Shown here one piece after another: positions 50,333 to 58,121 of a stretch of 64,000 nt of DNA. The DNA is from Actinoplanes regularis. GTDB taxonomy: Bacteria > Actinomycetota > Actinomycetes > Mycobacteriales > Micromonosporaceae. The DNA is taken from contig NZ_FZNR01000007.1 in NCBI RefSeq assembly GCF_900188005.1, positions 370,293-434,292 on the forward strand, given 5' to 3'. The notes below the pieces were generated by a model. The model saw nothing but the letters and a program-made list of their open reading frames with translations. It was not told where the DNA came from and searched no databases. Position 1 is the stretch's first letter, and every line of letters starts with the position of its first letter. The position numbers were made by a program, and so were the translations under genes.

Positions 50333-51190
50333 CTAGATGTCGAGCAGTCTCGGACATGTGGGCGGATCCCGTCCGGTGCGACTTCTCCGGGGGCGTCGAC
50401 AATTCGCTGTCCGGGTGTGCTCGAAGCGGTAATCTCTTCCTGGCGTTTGATGCGCCGTGCGCGAGCATTCGCCAGGTTTACGGCGCCTTCTGGGTTGCCT
50501 TTCCGGCGATTTTATATAAGTTTCTGGAGCGGGCTTCGGTCCATTTTCAGCGAATCGGGTGGTAACCGCCTGTCCAGGTGTGGGTGCTGTTTCGCACGTC
50601 GGCTCGGGGTTGACAGTCGGGTCATCGAATCCTGCGGTGGTATCTGGTCCGGCTGGGCACGCTGCGGCATTTGCCGCCCGCATGGACACTCGCGGCTCGC
50701 AGTCTGGCGACGAGTACGGCGCGGTCGTGCTGGCTGCGATGCTTGACGGCGCCGGTTGGGCGGTGGCCGTTTCGGGGTGTGGCGGTTGGGCGGTGGCCGT
50801 TTCGGGGTGTGGCGGCTGGGCGGTGGCCGTTTCGGGGTGTGGCGGTTGGGCGGTGGCCGTTTCGGGGTGTGGCGGCTTGGCGATGGCTGCTTCGGGGTGT
50901 GGCGGCTTGGCGATGGCCGCTTCCGAGTTCGGCGGTGGATCCGGTTCGGGTCTTCGGCATGTGGATGCCGCAGCGATTCGCTCGTTCCACCTGGCTTTTA
51001 TTTCCTCGTCGGCGGGGATGTGGCCGTAGACGCGGTGCAATTTGCGGGCGTGGCGTTGTGTCAGTCCCCAGGCGCGGCGCTTTTCGTGCTCGCGGCGGAA
51101 CTCGTCGGCCTCGGCGGAGTAGTTGCGGCGTTTGGTTCTGTCCCGCATGGTGGACAGCTGGGCCGTGGTGAACAACTGTAGCTGCCGCAT
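50333..51190 (-). CDS. Hypothetical protein with basic N-terminal domain and PPHPETATAQ repeats
   Basis: Protein of 285 residues. The first 85 residues (MRQLQLFTTAQLSTMRDRTK, RRNYSAEADEFRREHEKRRA, WGLTQRHARKLHRVYG) look like a small conserved actinomycete domain of unknown function. Then follow six 10-residue repeats of the PPHPETATAQ type (50754-50933), and a disordered, proline- and arginine-rich tail. GAAGGA lies about ten bases upstream of the ATG. The base composition of the area is lower in GC than its surroundings. No function assigned; the tail may be unselected. Confidence 0.6.
   Translation of the reverse strand: MRQLQLFTTAQLSTMRDRTKRRNYSAEADEFRREHEKRRAWGLTQRHARKLHRVYGHIPADEEIKARWNERIAAASTCRRPEPDPPPNSEAAIAKPPHPEAAIAKPPHPETATAQPPHPETATAQPPHPETATAQPPHPETATAQPAPSSIAASTTAPYSSPDCEPRVSMRAANAAACPAGPDTTAGFDDPTVNPEPTCETAPTPGQAVTTRFAENGPKPAPETYIKSPERQPRRRRKPGECSRTAHQTPGRDYRFEHTRTANCRRPRRSRTGRDPPTCPRLLDI
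50754..50933. repeat. 30-bp coding tandem repeat, six units
   Basis: Units of GGTTGGGCGGTGGCCGTTTC plus GGGGTGTGGC; the first four are almost identical, the last two diverged. All are 30 bases long, so the frame of the minus-strand gene is kept. Confidence 0.9.
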
Positions 51191-51871
51191 GTATGAATCA
51201 TCCTTCGCGGCCACCCTGATCTGCCAATAGTGGATCACCTTGTCATTTCGGTGAATGAAAATTTCTAGGCGATACAGCGGGTGGACGGCCGAAGAATTTC
51301 GCCTCCATGCCGGGGGTTCCAGGCAAGGCTGAATAAATGCTGGATCAAGGGGGATGAGAATCACTCATGCCGCGATCGGGGTCGCACTTGCGAATTCCTC
51401 ACCCGAGGCACTCACCCGGGTTGGCGATCTTGGTTGCCGAGATCAGCTGGTGCGGTGCCCACCGAGCCTCCGCCGGGCCGGCGAGGCGGTGCGACCACGG
51501 CTCGACGTTGGCGCCAACGCGGTCAACGTTCGGCCACCGCCGGGGTCCAGCTGGCGCGGCTGCTGCCTTGGGGCGCGCGGACGTCGCGCGAGACCGGCAC
51601 GCGACTCGGCTTGTAGCCCGGTTCGGGGACTCCGTAAATCGTACTGAATAGATGGTTTAAGAGGGTTGGTGGTGGTGGGGCGTGGGTCGGAGTCGGGTGG
51701 TGGGTTGGGGTTGGTGGTTTGTGGGGTCGATGGTGGGGTGTGGGTCGGGTGGTGGGTTGGGGTTGGTGGTTTGAGGGGTTGGTGGTGGGGTGCGGGTTGG
51801 GGTTGGTGGTTTTAAGGGGGCGGTGGTGAGGCGCGGGTCGGAGGGGGCGAGCCGGCCGCGGGTGGCGCGGA
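51191..51871. other. Non-coding stretch with G/T-rich repeats
   Basis: The first 465 bases hold no recognisable gene; short frames exist but show no domain. The last 180 bases (51660-51840) are G/T-rich repeats that end 31 bases before the rok stop. Confidence 0.5.
51660..51840. repeat. G/T-rich repeats downstream of the ROK gene
   Basis: GGGTTGGGGTTGGTGGTTT occurs at 51702, 51754 and 51794, with GGTGGTGGGGTG-like sequence between. The plus strand has no run of C, so the G tracts could form quadruplexes. Similar to the array downstream of the coiled-coil gene at 24.1-25.0 kb. Confidence 0.7.
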
Positions 51872-53047
51872 TCAGAGGGACAACAGGTCGGCGACCTGGG
51901 GTGCGTACGTTGTGTGCAGGACCAGGGCGGCCGCCCCCACCACGGCGGCGTCGGCGCCCAGTGGGGAGACCTCGACCCGGACCGGGTGGATGCCGCGGGC
52001 CAGTGGGCGGGTCGCCAGGGCGTGGGCGACCGCGTCGCGGAAGTGGTCCTCGAGGTGGCGCAGGCCGTGGCCGCCGAGGACGACCAGGTCGATGTCGAGG
52101 ATGTTGGCGACGTTGACCACGGCTGTGGCCAGGTGTGCGGCGGCGGCCTCGACGGCGGCGGTGGCGACCGGGTCGCCGGCGGTCGCGGCTCGGCGGACGG
52201 CCTCGTAATCCTCCAGCCCGGTGGCGGTGACCAGGGCCTTCGGGCTGATCAGGGTTTCCAGGCAGCCGTGGTTGCCGCAGTAGCAGGGTGGGCCGTCGGG
52301 CTGGACGGACTGGTGGCCGAACTCGGCGGCGTTCATCGAACCGCCCCGGTGCACCTGGTGGCCGAGGATGAGGCCGCCGCCGACTCCGGCGCCGAAGAAG
52401 AAGTAGGCGAAGTCGGCCACCCCGCGGCCCGCTCCGGCCCAGCACTCGCCGATCGCGGCCGCGGTGGCGTCGTTGTCCAGGGTGACCGGCAGCCCGGTGG
52501 CCGAGGCCAGCATCTCCTTGAGCGGCACCCGGGTCCATCCGGGCAGTTGTGGGGGTCCGACCAGGGCGCCGAGCGTCTGGTCGATCGGTCCGGGGGTGGC
52601 GATGCCGAGCCCGAGCACCCGGTCGACCGGTACGTCGGCCCTGGCCAGCACCGCGCTGACCAGGTGCGCAACCGCTTCGACGACCTCGGCCGGGCCGGCG
52701 CCGGGCCGGACCGGTTGCTGGAGTTTGGCCAGTGGGTGGCCGAGCAGGTCGGCGACCACGCAGGACAGTTGGGACGGGTCGAAGTGGACGCCGACCGCGA
52801 GGCCGGCGCCGGCGTTGACGCGCAGCAGGGTGCGGGGCTTGCCGCCGTTGGAGACCGTCGCGCCGTCCTCGCGGACGATGCCCTCGCCGATCAGGCGGCG
52901 GACGATGCCGGACACGGTCTGTGGGGTGAGGCCGGTCAGTTCGGCGATCTCGACCCGGCTGATGCCGTCGGCAAGCTGGATCTGATCGAGGACGACGGCC
53001 CGGTTGTACTGACCGACTTTGGGTAGGTTGGTTCCTGTTCGCCGCAC
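51872..53047 (-). CDS. ROK family transcriptional regulator (XylR/NagC type)
   Basis: Repressor of 391 residues. The N-terminal winged helix (about 12-70) has GISRVEIAELTGLTPQTVSG. The sugar kinase-like ROK domain has DNDATAAAIGE, FFGAGVGGGLILGHQVHRGG and the zinc-binding segment CYCGNHGCLE. As in other ROK repressors it probably binds a sugar and releases the operator of the divergent sugar importer. GTG 53047 was chosen with GGGAGG ten bases upstream. Its 3' end is followed by G/T-rich repeats. Confidence 0.9.
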   Translation of the reverse strand: MRRTGTNLPKVGQYNRAVVLDQIQLADGISRVEIAELTGLTPQTVSGIVRRLIGEGIVREDGATVSNGGKPRTLLRVNAGAGLAVGVHFDPSQLSCVVADLLGHPLAKLQQPVRPGAGPAEVVEAVAHLVSAVLARADVPVDRVLGLGIATPGPIDQTLGALVGPPQLPGWTRVPLKEMLASATGLPVTLDNDATAAAIGECWAGAGRGVADFAYFFFGAGVGGGLILGHQVHRGGSMNAAEFGHQSVQPDGPPCYCGNHGCLETLISPKALVTATGLEDYEAVRRAATAGDPVATAAVEAAAAHLATAVVNVANILDIDLVVLGGHGLRHLEDHFRDAVAHALATRPLARGIHPVRVEVSPLGADAAVVGAAALVLHTTYAPQVADLLSL

Positions 53048-53130
53048 CGGAGAAGCGCCTCCCGGTCTGCTTCCGTGACGCGTTTCGAGCGCGTTACGAG
53101 ATCGATGCCGACCATGATGCCATCGACCCG

Positions 53131-53160
53131 TTGACTTAGTAAATAAATAAGATTTACAGT
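53131..53160 (+). promoter_or_regulatory. Promoter with an AT-rich operator for the sugar importer
   Basis: TTGACT (53131-53136) and TACAGT (53155-53160) are 18 bases apart. The spacer TTAGTAAATAAATAAGATT-like sequence is very AT-rich and resembles binding sites of XylR/ROK repressors, so a bound repressor would block RNA polymerase. It lies between rok and the ABC genes. Confidence 0.6.
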
Positions 53161-53217
53161 CTGGAAACGCCGGACTCATCGAAGTTGATCTTTGTGAAAT
53201 GCCTGTTGGGAGGCGGC

Positions 53218-53298
53218 ATGAGCGAGCTTGCGAGCCACTCGGCCAGCTCAGTGAATGACTCATGTCGACGCCGGAATGCAGCAGAGGTGGCGCTATGA
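53218..53298 (+). repeat. Coupled micro-ORF element, copy C (26 codons)
   Basis: Frame MSELASHSASSVND followed by SCRRRNAAEVAL. Its ATG has GGGAGG four bases upstream, and its stop overlaps the start of copy D (ATGA at 53295). 12 bases longer than copy D, in frame. Confidence 0.75.
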
Positions 53299-53363
53299 GC
53301 GAGCTTGCGAGCGAATCGGTTGGCTCATGTCGACGCCGGAGCGCAGCCGAGGTGGCGGCATGA
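53295..53363 (+). repeat. Coupled micro-ORF element, copy D (22 codons)
   Basis: Frame MSELASESVG followed by SCRRRSAAEVAA. It begins in the ATGA at the end of copy C and ends in the ATGA at the start of the ATPase gene. The 3' end GAGGTGGCGGC supplies the ribosome binding site for the ATPase. Confidence 0.78.
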
Positions 53364-54904
53364 GTGCTCCGCCACTGCTGGAGATGCGGTCGATCACCAA
53401 GACCTTCCCCGGCGTCACGGCGCTGTCCGATGTGAACCTGAGCGTCCGGGACGGGGAGATCCACGCGATCTGCGGTGAGAACGGCGCCGGCAAGTCGACC
53501 TTGATGAAGGTGCTCAGCGGCGTCCATCCGTACGGGTCGTACGAGGGCTCGATCGTCTACCGCGGCGCCGAGACCAGGTTCTCCGACATCCGGGCCAGCG
53601 AGCACGCCGGGATCGTGATCATCCACCAGGAACTCGCTCTGGTCCCGGGGATGTCGATCACCGAGAACATCTTCCTGGGCAACGAGCCCCGCCGCTTCGG
53701 TCGCATCGACTGGAAGGCGGCCAACAGCCACGTGCTGAAACTGCTCGCGATGGTCGGGCTGAACGAGGACCCGGACACCCTGGTCAAGGACATCGGGGTC
53801 GGCAAGCAGCAATTGGTGGAGATCGCGAAGGCGTTCGCCAAGGACGTGCAGCTGCTCATTCTGGACGAGCCGACCGCGGCGCTGAACGAGACCGACTCGC
53901 GGCATCTTCTCGATCTGCTGCGCGGTTTCAAGAAACGCGGCATCACCTCGATCATGATTTCGCACAAGCTGAACGAGATCGAGGCGATTGCCGATTCGAT
54001 CACCATTCTGCGGGACGGCCGGACCATCGAGACGATCGATGTCGCCGGGGAGGGCGCCGACGAGGACCGGATCGTACGCGGGATGGTCGGCCGTGACCTG
54101 GGCAGCCGTTTCCCGGAGCACGAGCCGAGCATCGGCGAGGTGTTCTTCGAGGTGCGCGACTGGACGGTCCGGCACCCGATCTCCGCCGAGCGGTTGGTCT
54201 GCAAGAACTCCAGCTTCACCGTGCGCCGCGGCGAGATCGTCGGGTTCGCCGGCCTGATGGGGGCCGGGCGCACCGAGCTGGCGATGAGCCTGTTCGGCCG
54301 CTCCTACGGTGTCTACCTGGGCGGACGCGTGTTCAAGGACGGCCGGGAGATCCAGCTGCGGTCCGTGGCCGACGCGATCGCGCACGGGCTGGCGTACGTC
54401 AGCGAGGACCGCAAGGCGGTCGGCCTGAACCTGCTCGACGACGTCAAGACCTCGGTCGTCGCCGCGAAGCTCTCGAAGATCACCCGGAACGGGGTGATCG
54501 ACGAGGCCGCGGAGTACCACGCGGCCGAGGAGTACCGCCGGAACCTGCGGATCAAGACGCCCAGCGTGGACGAGGGCGTCACCAAGCTCTCCGGCGGCAA
54601 CCAGCAGAAGGTCGTGCTGGCGAAGTGGATGTTCACCGACCCCGACCTGCTCATCCTCGACGAACCGACCCGCGGCATCGACGTCGGCGCCAAGTACGAG
54701 ATCTACGGGATCATCCAGCGCCTGGCCTCGGAGGGCCGGGGCGTCATCGTGATCTCCTCCGAACTGCCCGAGCTGATCGGGCTCTGCGACCGGATCTACA
54801 CGGTCTTCGAGGGCACCATCACCGGCGAGATCGCGCGGCGCGACGCCGACCCGGAACTCCTGATGAAGCAGATGACCTCCACCAAGAAGCTGGCCACGCC
54901 ATGA
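53360..54904 (+). CDS. xylG: Sugar ABC transporter ATPase (XylG/MmsA type), two ABC domains
   Basis: Double ATPase of 514 residues as in monosaccharide (CUT2) importers. The first domain has Walker A GENGAGKST and signature-like GVGKQQLVEIAKAF; the second has the degenerate GLMGAGRTE loop and signature LSGGNQQKVVLAKW, with Walker B LLILDEPTRGID. Length is normal. Start ATG 53360 overlaps the stop of micro-ORF copy D. Works with the permease and ChvE-like protein following; the sugar is likely xylose or a related pentose or aldose. Confidence 0.93.
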   Translation: MSAPPLLEMRSITKTFPGVTALSDVNLSVRDGEIHAICGENGAGKSTLMKVLSGVHPYGSYEGSIVYRGAETRFSDIRASEHAGIVIIHQELALVPGMSITENIFLGNEPRRFGRIDWKAANSHVLKLLAMVGLNEDPDTLVKDIGVGKQQLVEIAKAFAKDVQLLILDEPTAALNETDSRHLLDLLRGFKKRGITSIMISHKLNEIEAIADSITILRDGRTIETIDVAGEGADEDRIVRGMVGRDLGSRFPEHEPSIGEVFFEVRDWTVRHPISAERLVCKNSSFTVRRGEIVGFAGLMGAGRTELAMSLFGRSYGVYLGGRVFKDGREIQLRSVADAIAHGLAYVSEDRKAVGLNLLDDVKTSVVAAKLSKITRNGVIDEAAEYHAAEEYRRNLRIKTPSVDEGVTKLSGGNQQKVVLAKWMFTDPDLLILDEPTRGIDVGAKYEIYGIIQRLASEGRGVIVISSELPELIGLCDRIYTVFEGTITGEIARRDADPELLMKQMTSTKKLATP

Positions 54905-56190
54905 GTCGGACAAAAGAACTGCAGAAGAACCTCTTCGGGGGTACGACCTCGAACGCCCGCCAGTTCGTCATGATCGCCACGCTGGTCGGGATCATCCTCT
55001 ACTTCCAGATCAGCACCGGCGGGCTCACCCTCCAGTCGGGCAACCTGATCGCCCTGACCCAGCAGTACGCGTACATCTCGGTGCTCTCCATCGGCATGCT
55101 GATGGTGATCGTGGCCGGTCACATCGACCTCTCGGTCGGCTCGGTGGCCGCGTTCACCGGCATCGTGGTCGCCAAGGCGATCAGCCAGCACGACGTCCCG
55201 TGGCCGGCCGGGATCCTGCTCGGCCTGGCCGTCGGCGCGCTGATCGGCGCCTGGCAGGGCTTCTGGGTGGCGTACGTCGGCATCCCGGCCTTCATCGTCA
55301 CCCTCGCCGGCATGCTGCTGTTCCGCGGCGGCAACCAGTACATCGGCAACGCCGACACGGTACCGGTGCCGCCGGGCTTCCGCGAGATCGGTGCCGGCTA
55401 TCTGCCCGAGGCCGGGCCGGACACCGGCTACAACAACCTGACCCTGCTGCTCGGACTGCTCGCCTGTGCGGCGGTGATCTGGCGTGAGCTGCGCTCCCGT
55501 CAGGTCCGTAAGCAGATGGAGGGCGCGGAGCCCGCGCCACTGTGGATCTCCGTCATCCGGATCGTGGTGATGGTCGCGGTGATCGTCTTCGCCACGCTGC
55601 GGTTCGCCGGCGGCCGGATCGGCACCAGCTTTCCGATCTCCGGCATCATCCTGGCCGTCCTGGTGATCGCGTACTCGTACTACACCCGCAACACCGCGGG
55701 CGGCCGGCACATCTATGCGGTCGGCGGCAACTCCCGGGCCGCCGAGCTGTCCGGCGTGAAACTGCGCCGGGTCAATTTCATGGTCATGATGAACATGTCG
55801 ATCCTGGCCGCGCTGGCCGGCATGATCTTCGTGGCCCGGTCCGCGGCCTCGGGCCCGCAGGACGGTCTCAGCTGGGAGCTGGACGCGATCGCCGCGGTGT
55901 TCATCGGGGGCGCGGCGGTCTCCGGCGGTCTCGGTACGGTCGGCGGCTCGATCGTCGGCGGTCTCGTGATGGCCGTGCTCAACAACGGTCTGCAACTGAC
56001 CGGAACCGGCTCCGACATGGTCCAGATCATCAAGGGTCTGTTCCTGCTCGGCGCCGTCGCCCTGGATGTCTACAACAAGAAGCAGGGCCGCTTCTCGATC
56101 ATCGGATCCCTGACGCGACCGTTGCGCCGCGAGCCTTCGGCGCAGTCCTCGGACCCCACCGCACAGGACCGCGAAACGGCCCGGATATAG
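54901..56190 (+). CDS. xylH: Sugar ABC transporter permease (XylH/GguB type)
   Basis: Permease of 429 residues with about ten membrane spans (BPD_transp_2 family). The motifs GHIDLSVGSVAAFTG, GIPAFIVTLAGML and AVFIGGAAVSGGLGTVGGSI are typical of ribose/xylose permeases. It is about 35 residues longer than XylH because of a longer central loop and C-terminal tail. The ATG overlaps the ATPase stop (ATGA). Confidence 0.93.
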   Translation: MSRTKELQKNLFGGTTSNARQFVMIATLVGIILYFQISTGGLTLQSGNLIALTQQYAYISVLSIGMLMVIVAGHIDLSVGSVAAFTGIVVAKAISQHDVPWPAGILLGLAVGALIGAWQGFWVAYVGIPAFIVTLAGMLLFRGGNQYIGNADTVPVPPGFREIGAGYLPEAGPDTGYNNLTLLLGLLACAAVIWRELRSRQVRKQMEGAEPAPLWISVIRIVVMVAVIVFATLRFAGGRIGTSFPISGIILAVLVIAYSYYTRNTAGGRHIYAVGGNSRAAELSGVKLRRVNFMVMMNMSILAALAGMIFVARSAASGPQDGLSWELDAIAAVFIGGAAVSGGLGTVGGSIVGGLVMAVLNNGLQLTGTGSDMVQIIKGLFLLGAVALDVYNKKQGRFSIIGSLTRPLRREPSAQSSDPTAQDRETARI

Positions 56191-56205
56191 AAGGGTTGAC
56201 ACTGC

Positions 56206-57309
56206 ATGCGGAAGATGTTGATCAAGAGTTTGGCTGTCGGCGCTGCCGCCGTGCTCGCGCTGACCGCCTGTTCCAACGACCGCGAGAAGTCCGGCGGCGA
56301 CACCCCGGCCGGTGGCAAGGGCTTCGCCAAGGACGCCCTGATCGGGGTCGCCCTGCCGTCCAAGACCTCGGAGAACTGGGTGCTCGCTGGTGACCTGTTC
56401 ACCAACGGGCTCAAGGAGGCCGGCTTCCAGTCCGACGTCCAGTACGCCGGCGCGTCGACCACGGTCGCCGACCAGCAGGCCCAGATCACCGCGATGACCA
56501 CCAAGGGTGCCAAGGTGATCGTGATCGGCGCGACCGACGCCGCGCAGCTCTCCACCCAGGTGGCGGCCGCCAAGCAGGCCGGCGCCGTCGTGGTCGCCTA
56601 CGACCGGCTGATCACCAACACGCCGGACGTCGATTACTACATCGCGTTCGACAACTTCAAGGTCGGTCAGTTGCAGGGCCAGGCGCTGCTGGACGGGATG
56701 AAGGCGAAGAAGCCGACCGGGCCGTACACCATCGAGCTCTTCTCCGGCTCGCCGGACGACAACAACTCGGGCGTCTTCTTCAACGGCGCGATGGATGTGC
56801 TCAAGCCCGAGATCGACAAGGGCAACGTGGTCGTCGGCTCCGGCCAGACCGACGTCAAGCAGACCGCCACCCAGGGCTGGAAGGCGGAGAACGCGCAGAG
56901 CCGGATGGACTCGCTGCTCAACTCCACATACAACGGCGGCAAGACCCTCGACGGCGTGCTGTCGCCGAACGACACCCTGGCCCGCGCGATCATCACCTCG
57001 ATCAAGGGCGCCGGAAAGCCGATTCCGGTCGTGACCGGCCAGGACTCCGAGGTCGAGTCGGTCAAGTCCATCATGGCCGGCGAGCAGTACTCCACGATCA
57101 ACAAGGACACCCGCAAGCTGGTCGCCGAGACCATCAACATGGTCAAGACGCTCCAGACCGGTAGCGATCCGCAGGTCAACGACACCAAGTCGTACAACAA
57201 CGGGGTCAAGGTCGTCCCGGCGTACCTGCTGCCGCCGCTGATCGTCACCAAGGCCAACGCCGCCGAGGCGTACGCCAACGACCCGAAGCTCTCGCCGCTC
57301 ACCAAGTGA
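56206..57309 (+). CDS. Sugar-binding lipoprotein (ChvE/XylF type)
   Basis: Periplasmic-binding protein of 367 residues. Lipobox LTAC puts the lipidated cysteine at 22. The Peripla_BP_4 domain shows VALPSKTSENWVLAGDLFTN, YAGASTTVADQQAQ, and AVVVAYDRLITNTPDVDYYI, the pattern of ChvE-like aldose-binding proteins. Follows the permease by 15 bases with GAAGGG upstream. It delivers the sugar to the XylGH pair. A strong terminator follows. Confidence 0.92.
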   Translation: MRKMLIKSLAVGAAAVLALTACSNDREKSGGDTPAGGKGFAKDALIGVALPSKTSENWVLAGDLFTNGLKEAGFQSDVQYAGASTTVADQQAQITAMTTKGAKVIVIGATDAAQLSTQVAAAKQAGAVVVAYDRLITNTPDVDYYIAFDNFKVGQLQGQALLDGMKAKKPTGPYTIELFSGSPDDNNSGVFFNGAMDVLKPEIDKGNVVVGSGQTDVKQTATQGWKAENAQSRMDSLLNSTYNGGKTLDGVLSPNDTLARAIITSIKGAGKPIPVVTGQDSEVESVKSIMAGEQYSTINKDTRKLVAETINMVKTLQTGSDPQVNDTKSYNNGVKVVPAYLLPPLIVTKANAAEAYANDPKLSPLTK

Positions 57310-57316
57310 CAGCCGT

Positions 57317-57347
57317 CCGGGTGTCCCGGTCCCACCGGGACACCCGG
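57317..57347. terminator. Strong hairpin downstream of the sugar importer
   Basis: Perfect 13-bp stem (CCGGGTGTCCCGG with CCGGGACACCCGG) and a 5-base loop TCCCA, without T tract, eight bases after the stop. It ends the importer operon and may also serve the convergent protease gene. Confidence 0.85.
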
Positions 57348-57360
57348 GCGCACTGTGCTG

Positions 57361-58026
57361 TCAGGCGGGCTCGACCAGGGTGAAGGGGGCGCCCAGGACA
57401 CCGGCCCTGGTCTGGACCTGGTAGCGGGTCCGGCCCTGTTTGACGACGGTGCCGACCAGTCCGCCGTACTTGCCGCCGCCCTTGAGCCGGACCCGGTCGC
57501 CGACCCCGGGCCGGCCGGACGGCGCGGGACTCTGCAGGCGGCTCAGTTCGGCGGCGTAGCCGGGGTGGACCGGCGCCGGCAGACCCCGGTAGGTCCAGGC
57601 GAAGACGGCGGTGCGGTCGAACCGCGGTGAGCATTCGCGGCAGGATCTGACCCGGATCGGCTGGCGGTGAGCCGACGTCCGATGCCCGGAGCGGCAGACA
57701 CCGACCCAGTCACCGTCGATCCGCGGTGCCTCCGCCGGCACGCACCGGCGGCCCGAGCAGCCGATGCGGATCGCCGTCGCCCGCCACACCGCGTCGTGGC
57801 CGTGACCGGGGCCGGCCAGCGCGTGAGCGATCTCGTGCAGGACCGTCTCGGTTACCTCGGCGGGGGAGTACAGCGCGATCAGCCGGCGGGACAGCCCGAT
57901 CTCCCTGCGGTCCGCACGGCAGACCCCGGCACGGGTCTTGGCGTCGTCGAAGGTCAGCCGCCATCTGGTGAGACCGTGCCGGGCCATCAGGCCGAGCGCC
58001 AACTCCCGCGCCTCAGTCAGATTCAA
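57361..58026 (-). CDS. SprT-like zinc metalloprotease with C-terminal KOW-like domain
   Basis: Protein of 221 residues. The SprT part has the HExxH motif in VLHEIAHALAGPGHGH. A zinc-ribbon-like segment follows (CSGRRCVP, GVCRSGH, VRSCRECSP), and the last 55 residues (GVGDRVRLKGGGKYGGLVGT) look like a KOW/SH3-like nucleic-acid-binding domain. SprT/Spartan proteins act on proteins crosslinked to DNA; the KOW-like tail would fit nucleic-acid contact, but the role here is inferred. The TTG start has GAGGAG seven bases upstream. Confidence 0.78.
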   Translation of the reverse strand: MNLTEARELALGLMARHGLTRWRLTFDDAKTRAGVCRADRREIGLSRRLIALYSPAEVTETVLHEIAHALAGPGHGHDAVWRATAIRIGCSGRRCVPAEAPRIDGDWVGVCRSGHRTSAHRQPIRVRSCRECSPRFDRTAVFAWTYRGLPAPVHPGYAAELSRLQSPAPSGRPGVGDRVRLKGGGKYGGLVGTVVKQGRTRYQVQTRAGVLGAPFTLVEPA

Positions 58027-58059
58027 GCGTGCTCCTCGTCGTCCGGACCATGATGCCGG

Positions 58060-58075
58060 ATGAATCCGGATTCAT
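58060..58075. promoter_or_regulatory. 16-bp perfect palindrome upstream of the SprT-like gene
   Basis: ATGAATCCGGATTCAT is a perfect palindrome 34 bases upstream of the TTG start, and is a good operator candidate. Confidence 0.5.
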
Positions 58076-58121
58076 GCTTCCTCGACCGCCCTGACCAGGG
58101 CGAACCGAGGACCTTCGCGGC

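Noticed and set aside
50559..51181. Plus-strand frames rich in glycine and tryptophan across the 30-bp repeats
   Set aside because: They reflect the repeat on the opposite strand; the minus-strand frame has a plausible head domain and ribosome binding site.
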